DNA of 7,205 nt, from contig JAIVIG010000047.1 in assembly GCA_020200675.1 (NCBI GenBank), forward strand, positions 1-7,205. The letters are read 5' to 3'. The notes under the pieces are model-generated. The model had not been told where the DNA came from. It made no database searches and saw only the letters and a program-made list of their open reading frames with translations. Origin of the DNA: Actinomycetota bacterium (GTDB lineage: Bacteria > Actinomycetota > Rubrobacteria > Rubrobacterales > Rubrobacteraceae). This document shows positions 1 to 5,116 of the stretch, piece by piece. Position 1 is the first letter of the stretch, and each line of letters begins with the position of its first letter. The position numbers and the translations under genes were made by a program.

Positions 1-490
1 GCATGGTGTAGAGCCTCGCGCTCTCCAGCTTTACGTGCTCGCCCGAGAACTTGACCACCTTGCCGCTAAAAAGACGCCGGATCACCTCTATGGACTCCAT
101 CAGGATGCGGAGCCGTACAGGAGCCTCGGGCCAGTACTCGCCGACGATGTGCTCGTTCAGCGCCTCTCCCGCTCCCAAGCCCAGCCAGAAGCGACCCGGG
201 TACATGGCCTCCAAAGTAGCTGCGGCCTGGGCGATGATCGCCGGGTGGTAGCGGAAGCCCGGCGGCGTCACCCCGGTACCGAAGCGCATGCTGGTCGTGG
301 CCCCCAGGGCGCCGAGCCAGGACCAGACGAAGGCGCTCTGGCCCTGCTCCGGGGTCCAGGGGTGGAAGTGGTCCGAGGCCATGACGGAGGCGAAGCCGTT
401 CTCTTCCGCGACCTTGCTCCACCTGAGCAGGTCCGTCGGGTGGAACTGCTCGAATATCGCCGCGTACCCGACCGTGCCCGTGGTCTCCAT
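1..490 (-). CDS. F420-dependent LLM-class oxidoreductase, G6PDH family (partial, 3' end outside window)
   Basis: This gene is open at the window edge; 163 codons are present, about half of the roughly 320 usual for the family. The translation starts METTGTVGYAAIFEQFHPTD and matches the N-terminal half of the family typified by mycobacterial F420-dependent glucose-6-phosphate dehydrogenase (Fgd1). Visible landmarks are SDHFHPWTPEQGQSAFVW (residues 39-56), YHPAIIAQAAATL (81-93) and LGLGAGEALNEH (103-114). Asp40, His41, Trp45 and Glu109 fall where Fgd1 has Asp39, His40, Trp44 and Glu109, the F420-binding and active-site residues. Such enzymes are cytosolic TIM-barrel proteins that move hydride between a substrate and the deazaflavin F420. 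The substrate cannot be read from this fragment; family members use glucose-6-phosphate, other sugars or alcohols. The ATG at 490 is preceded by GGGAGG five bases upstream. The Eis gene lies upstream on the same strand, but a 238-bp gap with repeats separates them, so co-transcription is uncertain. Confidence 0.92.
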   Translation of the reverse strand, partial: METTGTVGYAAIFEQFHPTDLLRWSKVAEENGFASVMASDHFHPWTPEQGQSAFVWSWLGALGATTSMRFGTGVTPPGFRYHPAIIAQAAATLEAMYPGRFWLGLGAGEALNEHIVGEYWPEAPVRLRILMESIEVIRRLFSGKVVKFSGEHVKLESARLYTM

Positions 491-510
491 GAACGCCTCC
501 CTTTGGTCGG

Positions 511-537
511 CTTTAGGTTTCAGGCTTCAGGCTTCAG
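511..537 (-). repeat. Short inverted copy of the heptamer array
   Basis: On the plus strand this reads as four units (the last incomplete) of ctttagg / tttcagg / cttcagg. It is the reverse complement of part of the array at 646-725: 25 of 27 positions are complementary to 668-694, and 14 bp are perfect (511-524 against 667-680 or 681-694). It ends about ten bases upstream of the Shine-Dalgarno sequence of the LLM oxidoreductase gene. Confidence 0.85.
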
Positions 538-645
538 CCGTCAGCTTATCCTCGGACTGTGTTACTCCGTCCGGCAACCGAAAGTTTACAGCGAGATTGC
601 AGAGAGCCGCTCTGGATACACATGATCGAAAGCGAACGAGATAAT

Positions 646-725
646 CCTGATACCTGAAACCTGATACCTGAAACCTAAAGCCTGAAACCTAAAGCCTGAT
701 ACCTGAAACCTGATACCTGAAACCT
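646..725. repeat. Tandem heptamer array, 11 units
   Basis: Eleven consecutive 7-bp units plus a final CCT run without interruption. In plus-strand order they are cctgata, cctgaaa, cctgata, cctgaaa, cctaaag, cctgaaa, cctaaag, cctgata, cctgaaa, cctgata, cctgaaa. Every unit begins with CCT, and the variants are arranged nearly symmetrically about the middle. The array lies three bases beyond the stop codon of the Eis gene, between two same-strand genes. With the copy at 511-537 it forms an inverted repeat around a 130-base loop (538-667). The loop shows no gene; its only feature is a weak dyad, CGGAC at 553-557 and GTCCG at 569-573. Heptanucleotide tandem repeats are known as dispersed intergenic elements in several bacterial groups, and a genomic family is likely but not shown here. 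Confidence 0.9.
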
Positions 726-728
726 CCC

Positions 729-1901
729 TCAGAAATGATCCGTAGGATATACCCACGGGTCGCCCACCGGGAACAGCGCCTCCAGAAGCTCAAGCGCCTC
801 CGGCGAGCCTGGCTCGATGAGCCCGTGGCGCGCGAGCTGCCGGGCCGGGAGGTACCCGGCGTAGAGCTGCGCGAGCTGGCGCACGTCGAGCGTCACCTTC
901 TCGGCCGCCTCCGCGCCGCGGACGACCTCGCCGTTCCCAACGGTATAGGAGCCGGCGTTCTCTTCTGTGACGTCGTCCGAGACTTCGAGGACGAGGGGTT
1001 CGGCGATCGCACGATCCAACAAGTTCAACGCGCCCTCGACGTCCACGAGGCGGAGCATGAACTCGGGCTCTATCTCCGCCTTGACGTAGGAGCTTCGCAG
1101 GTAAGGGTGGAGGAGTTCGCCGCGGGACACATGGTGTTTGATCTCGAAGACCAGCGGGTCCTGGGCGGCCAGAAAGGAGATCAGGGCCTCCCGCGCCCCC
1201 GTCGTACCCCACACGAGCTCCTGAACCGCGAGCGTGCGATGCGGCTCGCGGTCCTCCCTCCAGTCCGACATCCTATAGAGGATGTACCCTTCCAGGCGCC
1301 CCTCCCGCTCGTAAACGGCGCCCCCCCAGCTCTCCCGGGCCAGAACCTCGCGCCACCGCCCCTCACCCCGGCGCACGCAACACGGATACCCCGACGCCTC
1401 CTCTTCGAGTAGAGCCATCAAGCGCGGCAGATCCTCCTCTTCGTAAGCCCGCACCCGCTTCTGCTCGGGGCTCGTCGGAAGGTCGGTCGGCTTGAAGGTG
1501 TACGCGATAGACTCCCCGGCCAGCTCCCAACCATATACCCGATAGAAGTCGTGGGCGAAGGGCCAGAGCATCGAGAGGTGCATCTCCCTCTCCCGCATCG
1601 CCCGCAGCAGCGCGCGCATGAGCTCCCCGGCGTACCCCCGCCGCCGGTAAGCCGGGTGCGCGCTGACAGCCGCGATGCCCCCCATCGGAGCCGCCTCTCC
1701 GTCCACGAAGGCTTCCAGCGGCAGCACCGTAGCGGTCGCCCGCACCCCCCCGTCCTCCTCGAGGACGTAGACGAGATCCAAGTCAACCCGCGGGTTCTCC
1801 ACGTAGTACTTCTCCCAGTCCGCGACGCTACCCCCGAAAGCCAGCGCTCCCGTACGCGCCAGCGGCCCCAGATCCTCCGCCCTGTACCTCCGCGTCTCCA
1901 C
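729..1901 (-). CDS. eis: Eis-family GNAT N-acetyltransferase
   Basis: The 390-residue product compares with 402 for mycobacterial Eis, a hexameric acetyl-CoA enzyme that acetylates amines such as aminoglycosides and lysine side chains. Its three-part layout is visible. A first GNAT domain (about 1-130) has the pyrophosphate-binding loop RRRGYAGEL (86-94). A second GNAT-like domain covers about 150-280. A C-terminal sterol-carrier-protein-like domain starts around FMLRLVDVEGAL (281-292). Tyr123 in FYRVYGW matches the catalytic Tyr126 of Eis, and the chain ends in Phe, whose carboxylate is the general base in Eis (Phe402). The start is placed at the GTG at 1901 because AAGGAGG lies just upstream and homology begins there (VETRRYRAEDLGPLARTGAL). 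A longer frame to 1979 adds 26 unconvincing residues without a ribosome site. The physiological substrate is unknown. The padR gene at 2059 is divergent and could control it, but no site shows this. Confidence 0.9.
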   Translation of the reverse strand: METRRYRAEDLGPLARTGALAFGGSVADWEKYYVENPRVDLDLVYVLEEDGGVRATATVLPLEAFVDGEAAPMGGIAAVSAHPAYRRRGYAGELMRALLRAMREREMHLSMLWPFAHDFYRVYGWELAGESIAYTFKPTDLPTSPEQKRVRAYEEEDLPRLMALLEEEASGYPCCVRRGEGRWREVLARESWGGAVYEREGRLEGYILYRMSDWREDREPHRTLAVQELVWGTTGAREALISFLAAQDPLVFEIKHHVSRGELLHPYLRSSYVKAEIEPEFMLRLVDVEGALNLLDRAIAEPLVLEVSDDVTEENAGSYTVGNGEVVRGAEAAEKVTLDVRQLAQLYAGYLPARQLARHGLIEPGSPEALELLEALFPVGDPWVYPTDHF

Positions 1902-1932
1902 GACCCTCCTTCTCGACCCAACGCAAACCCGG

Positions 1933-1938
1933 ATTCTA
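1933..1938 (-). promoter_or_regulatory. Possible -10 box for the Eis gene
   Basis: On the minus strand this reads TAGAAT, five of six matches to TATAAT, about 30 bases upstream of the GTG start. No good -35 box stands 16-18 bases further upstream; the nearest, TTGTGT, would need a 19-base spacer. The box lies inside a short dyad, CCGG-N7-CCGG (1930-1940 region). Confidence 0.3.
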
Positions 1939-2000
1939 ACCGGATAAATCAGCACAGACACAACCAAACCCGAGAGCACCTCCGAAGAACCATAGCTATA

Positions 2001-2048
2001 TTGACGAATAATATATTGATCTGTTATATTATATCAAATCATATATGA
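2001..2048 (+). promoter_or_regulatory. Promoter and AT-rich dyads of the first padR operon
   Basis: TTGACG (2001-2006) and TTATAT (2024-2029, 17-bp spacer) or TATATT (2025-2030, 18-bp spacer) form a good housekeeping-type promoter in a very AT-rich stretch that stands out from its surroundings. Two dyads overlap it. TTGAT (2016-2020) pairs with ATCAA (2033-2037) across the -10 box, with 16 of 22 positions symmetric over the full span. TCATATATGA (2039-2048) is a perfect 10-bp palindrome just before the ribosome site. Autorepression by the PadR protein encoded directly downstream is the usual arrangement and is inferred here. The classic ATGT-N8-ACAT form is not present, unlike at the second padR gene. 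Confidence 0.6.
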
Positions 2049-2058
2049 GAGGATGGCG

Positions 2059-2637
2059 ATGGATCTGAAGGCGGTGTTGTTGGGGTTTTTGACGAGGGGG
2101 GATCTGACGGGCTACGAGCTCAAGGCGGCGATGGACGAGAGCGTGGGGTTCTTTTTTGGGGCGAGCTACGGTTCGATCTACCCTGCGCTAAGGAGCCTGG
2201 AGGAGGAGGGCTTCGTCCGTTCGACCCTGGTCGTTCAGTCCGACCGGCCCAACAAGAAGGTATACAGCCTGACGCCGGAGGGCCGGGCCTACTTCGTCGC
2301 GGCGCTGAAAGAGCCGCCGGCGGCGAACAGCTTCCGCTCCGAGTTCATGGTGCAGCTCTTCTTCGGGCGGCACCAGGACCCGGAGAGGTTGCTGGCTATG
2401 ATCGAGGACCACCGTTCCTCGCTCCGGGACTCGCTGGAGCGGTTGAGGGAAACGGAGAAAAAGGTGCGCGAGATACCGCAGGCCCGTTTCGGGCTCATGT
2501 GCCTCCGGTACGGGCTCTCCCACTACGAGAACACCCTGGCCTGGCTCGACGACGTGGAGAAAGAGGTGCGCGCCATAGCGAGCGAAGGAACCCCCGCGAA
2601 GGAGGTTACCAAGAAAGGAGAAGCAAATGTGCGGTAG
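2059..2637 (+). CDS. PadR-family transcriptional regulator (first)
   Basis: The product is a 192-residue DNA-binding repressor of PadR type with a C-terminal alpha domain. The N-terminal winged helix covers about residues 1-85: MDLKAVLLGFLTRGDLTGYE, then the recognition helix region SYGSIYPALRSLEEEGFV (about 36-53) and the wing RPNKKVYSLTPEG (about 63-75). Residues 90-175 form the helical dimerisation domain (EFMVQLFFG, FGLMCLRYGLSHYENTLAWL). The ATG at 2059 is preferred because GAGAGG (2047-2052) stands six bases upstream; the in-frame ATG at 2053 abuts that site. PadR proteins respond to phenolics, drugs or other small molecules; the ligand here is unknown. It is first in a tight operon with two membrane-protein genes, the next one overlapping its end by 11 bp, so it probably regulates that operon itself. 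Confidence 0.9.
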   Translation: MDLKAVLLGFLTRGDLTGYELKAAMDESVGFFFGASYGSIYPALRSLEEEGFVRSTLVVQSDRPNKKVYSLTPEGRAYFVAALKEPPAANSFRSEFMVQLFFGRHQDPERLLAMIEDHRSSLRDSLERLRETEKKVREIPQARFGLMCLRYGLSHYENTLAWLDDVEKEVRAIASEGTPAKEVTKKGEANVR

Positions 2638-3121
2638 AACATCCGTGGCGCACAGGCCGGGGTTGGGATCGTGGGAGCGTCCTGGCAAGTCTGGCGATTT
2701 CTTCGGGATCGATGTGGAGAAGATGGACCCGAAGGCCCGGGTCACGGCGGCGCTCGTGGTGCTGGCGCCGGTGGCGCTCTCGGGCTTTTTCCTGATCGCC
2801 TTCGTCCCCGGCCTATGGTGGATCTTCACCACCTACGGGTGGGTGTCGTTCCCGGCCTTCGGCCTGCTCCTGAGAGGTCTGGCCTCGCAGGGGAATCGGA
2901 AGGCGATGCGTGCTCCGGCCGGCGACAGCGAGCGGGAGTTGCTGATCGCCCTGCGAGAGCACGGCGAGCTCACGCCGGTGCGGGCGGCGACGGAGACCTC
3001 GCTCTCGGTGGCTGAGGCGGACAGGATGCTCAAGGAGCTGGCCGGGGACGGGCACCTAGAGGTGCGGGCGCGCGGCGGAGGGCTCTTCTACGCTTTATGG
3101 GGCAAGGAAGGGACGAGATGA
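2627..3121 (+). CDS. Two-helix membrane protein with C-terminal winged helix
   Basis: The 164-residue frame overlaps the padR end by 11 bp and has AAAGGAG six bases before its ATG. A second possible start is the ATG at 2713 (136 residues, MDPKARVTAALVV) with GGAG nearby. The first 29 residues look unstructured and use more A/T-ending codons, so the shorter form may be correct. Two hydrophobic helices follow at about residues 38-58 and 64-84 (ALVVLAPVALSGFFLIAFVP; WVSFPAFGLLLRGLA). The C-terminal 60 residues read as a small winged helix: ERELLIALREHGELT, SLSVAEADRMLKELAGDGHL, and the wing EVRARGGGLFYALW. This would be a membrane-anchored putative DNA- or protein-binding domain, and no specific function is recognised. 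It is translationally linked to padR upstream and overlaps the next gene by ATGA, so the three are almost certainly one operon. Confidence 0.75.
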   Translation: MCGRTSVAHRPGLGSWERPGKSGDFFGIDVEKMDPKARVTAALVVLAPVALSGFFLIAFVPGLWWIFTTYGWVSFPAFGLLLRGLASQGNRKAMRAPAGDSERELLIALREHGELTPVRAATETSLSVAEADRMLKELAGDGHLEVRARGGGLFYALWGKEGTR

Positions 3122-3531
3122 GTCCCCAATCGCGGCTGGTGGCGGGGATCCTGCTGATCCTGGTACCTACGGTCGAGATAGGCGGAATGAGCATCCTCTC
3201 GCTGCTCATAGGAGACCCAAGCTACGCCCAGAACGACCTGAGGCAAGACCTCTGGCGGGCCGGCCACGCCCACGCCGGGGTGTGGCTTGTGCTCTCTTTA
3301 GTGGCCTTGCGCTACGTGGATGAGGCTACTCTTTCTGAGGGAATGAGGTGGGTCGTGCGCCTCTCGTTACCGGCAGCGGCGATCCTGATGCCGCTGGCCT
3401 TCTTCCTCTCGGTGCTCTCCCCGGAGGCCACCGAGCCCAACGCGCTGATCAACCTCGCCTACGTCGCCGGGGTCGTGCTGGCAGTGGGGCTCCTGACCCT
3501 GGGCATCGGTTTCATCCGGGGACGCCGGTAA
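3118..3531 (+). CDS. Four-helix membrane protein with GHAHAG motif
   Basis: The product has 137 residues. The start ATG at 3118 shares bases with the TGA of the preceding gene (ATGA) and has AAGGAAGGGA upstream, so translation is coupled. Four membrane helices are apparent at about residues 6-30, 50-66, 80-100 and 112-132. Between helices 1 and 2 lies RQDLWRAGHAHAG (42-54), whose two histidines two residues apart suggest a metal, haem or proton site. This type of small membrane protein is familiar from actinobacterial genomes but, to my knowledge, uncharacterised; I name no function. The gene ends nine bases from the stop of the convergent padR at 3541, with no visible terminator between them. 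Confidence 0.82.
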   Translation: MSPQSRLVAGILLILVPTVEIGGMSILSLLIGDPSYAQNDLRQDLWRAGHAHAGVWLVLSLVALRYVDEATLSEGMRWVVRLSLPAAAILMPLAFFLSVLSPEATEPNALINLAYVAGVVLAVGLLTLGIGFIRGRR

Positions 3532-3540
3532 CGGTCGCGC

Positions 3541-4128
3541 TCAGACGGCCTTTGGTTTCCTGGGACGTTTCGTCCGCTGGCCCTCCGCGAGCTGCTCGGC
3601 GACCCAGCGGCACCACTCCGCGTAACCGCGTTCGTAGACGATGCCGCGCTGGAGGGCCGCGTAGCTGGCGAAGCGCGGGGAGTCCGTCCGCAGTACCTCC
3701 TCGCCCCACTCCTTCTCCATCCAGGCCCTTATGCTTTCGTACTCGAGTAGTTTTTCCCCGTGTCGTTGCTCCTGATCCCTGAAAAGGGCAATGGCCCCCC
3801 CGCCCTCGACGAGCCACAGAGAGTACGCTTTGAGGACCAGCTCATCACGCGCGGGGCGCGGCACCGGCGGCTCCGTCACCCACTCCTTGAGGGTCTCGAG
3901 GCCCGCGGGCGTGATCTTGTAGACCTTCTTGTCCGGCCTGCCTCGCTGCTCGACGACCCGGTGGGTCGCGAGCCCTGCCTCCTCCAAACGAGCGAGCTCG
4001 GGGTAGATCTGGCTGTGCCACGCCTCCCAGAAGTGCCCCACCCTCGCCCGCATCCGGCCCGCCACGTCATACCCGGAGAGCTCCTCCCGCGAGAGCAAAC
4101 CCAGGATCGCATACCCCAGCGTCGTCAT
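3541..4128 (-). CDS. PadR-family transcriptional regulator (second)
   Basis: The 195-residue product starts MTTLGYAILGLLSREELSGY. The winged helix occupies about residues 1-85, with the recognition helix region HSQIYPELARLEEAGLA (38-54) and the wing RPDKKVYKITPAGLETL (about 64-80). The C-terminal domain (about 95-180) is the helical virulence-activator-like PadR domain (DELVLKAYSLWLVEGGG, YAALQRGIVYERGYAEW). The chain ends in a basic tail, QRTKRPRKPKAV. The ATG at 4128 has GGAGGAG directly upstream; an in-frame extension to 4197 would run through the operators and is rejected. The gene is divergent from the membrane-protein cassette at 4260, and two PadR-type dyads lie in the shared intergenic region, so it likely represses both itself and that cassette. 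Its ligand is unknown. It resembles the first PadR only at family level. Confidence 0.92.
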   Translation of the reverse strand: MTTLGYAILGLLSREELSGYDVAGRMRARVGHFWEAWHSQIYPELARLEEAGLATHRVVEQRGRPDKKVYKITPAGLETLKEWVTEPPVPRPARDELVLKAYSLWLVEGGGAIALFRDQEQRHGEKLLEYESIRAWMEKEWGEEVLRTDSPRFASYAALQRGIVYERGYAEWCRWVAEQLAEGQRTKRPRKPKAV

Positions 4129-4143
4129 ACTCCTCCAAAAATC

Positions 4144-4169
4144 TGCATATGTCACCCTTGACATATGCA
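4144..4169. promoter_or_regulatory. PadR operator 1 (perfect inverted repeat)
   Basis: TGCATATGTCA (4144-4154), spacer CCCT, TGACATATGCA (4159-4169): two perfect 11-bp arms. The core 4149-4164 is ATGT-N8-ACAT, the dyad form described for PadR/LmrR-type repressors. It covers the expected start point of the minus-strand padR transcript and the -35 box of the plus-strand promoter. Confidence 0.85.
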
Positions 4170-4186
4170 ATGCTATCTCATAGAGT
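4158..4186 (+). promoter_or_regulatory. Promoter of the membrane-protein cassette
   Basis: TTGACA (4158-4163, exact consensus), 17-bp spacer, TAGAGT (4181-4186, four of six). The -35 box lies in the right arm of operator 1 and the start point should fall near 4193, inside operator 2. Confidence 0.6.
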
Positions 4187-4197
4187 TCATATGTCAA
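4170..4197 (-). promoter_or_regulatory. Promoter of the second padR gene
   Basis: On the minus strand TTGACA (4197-4192, exact consensus) and TAGCAT (4175-4170, four of six) are separated by 16 bp. The start point should be near 4163, inside operator 1. This promoter occupies nearly the same DNA as the oppositely directed cassette promoter, so polymerase can hold only one at a time. Confidence 0.6.
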
Positions 4198-4207
4198 TAT
4201 TTACATA
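4190..4207. promoter_or_regulatory. PadR operator 2 (imperfect inverted repeat)
   Basis: TATGTCAATATTTACATA is an 18-bp dyad with a single mismatched pair and again the form ATGT-N8-ACAT (4191-4206). The half-site CATATGTCA (4188-4196) is identical to that of operator 1 (4146-4154). The dyad centres are 42 bp apart, close to four helical turns, so two dimers would bind the same face of the DNA. The site covers the -35 box of the minus promoter and the expected plus-strand start point. Confidence 0.8.
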
Positions 4208-4259
4208 CCTTAGCAGAGATGAATTCTGGAGGGAAGGTTTGAGTGGAGGGGTGGCTGGT

Positions 4260-4709
4260 GTGACGCGGATGGGGCGGGAGTGGTGGCGGCGAAGGCTGTT
4301 GGCTCTAGGTTGCGTGGTGACGGTGTTCGGGGTTCTTCACCACGTGGACCACGTCGGGCGGGGCAACCATTCGGGGTGGCCGTTCGAGGAGGCGGTAACG
4401 CCGTTCACTTTCAGTTTGCTGATCTACGCGTTGCTCTTGCCTGGGATCTTTATGAACTTGCGGGGTTGGGTAGTGGCGGGGTGGTGGCTGTTCGTCGCGC
4501 TGGTCGGGGTCGTGCTGGTCTTCTTCGTGCATTTCGTGAGCGCGGAGCGCGAGGCGCCGGTACGGGACATCTACGCGGTCTACGGCAGCCCTGTGTGGGG
4601 CGTGCTCGCGCTCGTGGTGTTGACGGGGCTGCTGTTCGGCCTGGTGACGCTGGCCGTGACCGCCTTCCGGGCGGTGGTGGCGAGCCGGGCGCAAGGTCGA
4701 AGGAGGTAG
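4260..4709 (+). CDS. Four-helix membrane protein with HHVDH motif
   Basis: The product has about 149 residues and four predicted membrane helices. The first (about residues 12-26, LLALGCVVTVFGVL) runs straight into HHVDHVGRGNHSGWPFEEA (27-45), a histidine-rich loop that looks like a conserved functional motif, perhaps metal or haem binding. Further helices lie at about 48-67, 76-98 and 115-136. The GTG at 4260 is chosen because GGAGGGG ends eight bases upstream. A TTG at 4239 (with GGAGGG), a GTG at 4251 and the ATG at 4269 are alternatives; the frame is open further upstream, but that part crosses the operators. No function is recognised. It is the first gene of a tightly packed cassette under the divergent PadR-operator region. 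Confidence 0.8.
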   Translation: MTRMGREWWRRRLLALGCVVTVFGVLHHVDHVGRGNHSGWPFEEAVTPFTFSLLIYALLLPGIFMNLRGWVVAGWWLFVALVGVVLVFFVHFVSAEREAPVRDIYAVYGSPVWGVLALVVLTGLLFGLVTLAVTAFRAVVASRAQGRRR

Positions 4710-4877
4710 ATGGTGCTCGAGATGTCCCCCGAGACGGATGGGGAGGAGTTCGTGGAGCTGCGGAAACGTTGGGACAGGCTGCACTCTTTGCGCGTCGTAT
4801 TGAACGTGGCCGGGCTAGGTCTTCTGTGCGTCGGCCTCCTCACGGAACCATTCGTCGAAGAAAGGAGAGAGCGATGA
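4710..4877 (+). CDS. 55-residue one-helix membrane protein, DUF1772/DUF4149-like C-terminal piece
   Basis: The ATG follows directly on the TAG of the preceding gene, in the same frame, with AGGAGG (4701-4706) overlapping that stop region. The TGA overlaps the next start as ATGA. The 55 residues have a charged start, the segment LRKRWDRLHSLR (about 17-28), and one membrane helix, VVLNVAGLGLLCVGLL (29-44). The W-x-R-L-H-S-L-R-V-V-L-N pattern resembles the last helix of DUF1772 (anthrone-oxygenase-like) or DUF4149 membrane proteins, which are normally about 150 residues. It may be a remnant of such a gene or a genuine small protein kept by translational coupling. Third-position GC and the tight spacing argue for real translation. 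The family assignment is from memory of the pattern and tentative. Confidence 0.65.
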   Translation: MVLEMSPETDGEEFVELRKRWDRLHSLRVVLNVAGLGLLCVGLLTEPFVEERRER

Positions 4878-5116
4878 GAACACGGAGAGCAAAGCATCCC
4901 CCGTTCGGGGCGCAGGCGGCGGGGGCCATGGGTCTCGGGGCGCTGGCTGTGGGCGCGACTGCAATCGGGGCTCTAGCGATCGGGGCTCTGGCGATCCGGG
5001 CGCTCGCGGTTAAGCGCGGCAGGATCGGGCGCCTCGAGATCGAGGAGCTCGAGGTAGGCCGCTTGCGCGTAAAGGAGCTCATCGTCGAGCGACGAGAGGA
5101 AGAAGAGCGCCTCTGA
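4874..5116 (+). CDS. Small five-residue-repeat (solenoid-like) protein
   Basis: The 80-residue product starts at the ATG overlapping the previous stop, with AAAGGAGAGA upstream. From residue 24 to about 73 it is built of ten back-to-back five-residue units of the form L-x-[I/V]-x-x. Leu (Thr or Gly twice) stands at 24, 29, 34, 39, 44, 49, 54, 59, 64 and 69; Ile/Val stands at 26, 31, 36, 41, 46, 51, 56, 61, 66 and 71. The first half is Gly/Ala-rich and uncharged (LAIGALAIRALAV), and the second half alternates the same hydrophobic frame with Arg/Glu/Lys (LEIEELEVGRLRVKELIVE). The period fits a quadrilateral beta-solenoid as in pentapeptide-repeat proteins, although Leu at the inward i-2 position is unusual. 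The hydrophobic half might instead sit in the membrane. Similar short proteins occur in other bacteria, but I know of no assigned function. Confidence 0.78.
   Translation: MRTRRAKHPPFGAQAAGAMGLGALAVGATAIGALAIGALAIRALAVKRGRIGRLEIEELEVGRLRVKELIVERREEEERL
4964..5008 (+). repeat. 15-bp tandem repeat inside the solenoid gene
   Basis: ATCGGGGCTCTAGCG (4964-4978), ATCGGGGCTCTGGCG (4979-4993) and ATCCGGGCGCTCGCG (4994-5008) are three direct units, the first two differing at one base. They are in frame and code for the five-residue repeats, which suggests that the protein grew or can vary by slippage in 15-bp steps. Confidence 0.75.

Noticed and set aside
35..644. Plus-strand frames of 196 and 118 residues opposite the oxidoreductase gene
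   Set aside because: They are shadows of the minus-strand F420 oxidoreductase, whose family motifs and ribosome site are clear.
646..725. Heptamer array as a CRISPR array
   Set aside because: The units are 7 bp, directly joined and without spacers, and no cas gene is present.
735..1412. Plus-strand 225-residue frame
   Set aside because: It is the complement of the Eis gene; it has no ribosome site and unlikely composition, whereas the minus strand has conserved catalytic residues.
1902..1979. N-terminal extension of the Eis gene to 1979
   Set aside because: The 26 extra residues have no ribosome site, and family homology starts at the GTG at 1901 with AAGGAGG.
2188..2832. Minus-strand 214-residue frame opposite padR
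   Set aside because: It is antisense to the well-supported PadR gene and its downstream partner.
3532..3540. Terminator between the convergent genes
   Set aside because: Only nine bases separate the stop codons, and no hairpin with a U-run is visible there.
4280..4873. Upstream part of the 278-residue frame ending at 5116
   Set aside because: This part is Gly/Arg-rich shadow of the four-helix protein gene in another frame; the true start is the ATG at 4874 with a ribosome site.
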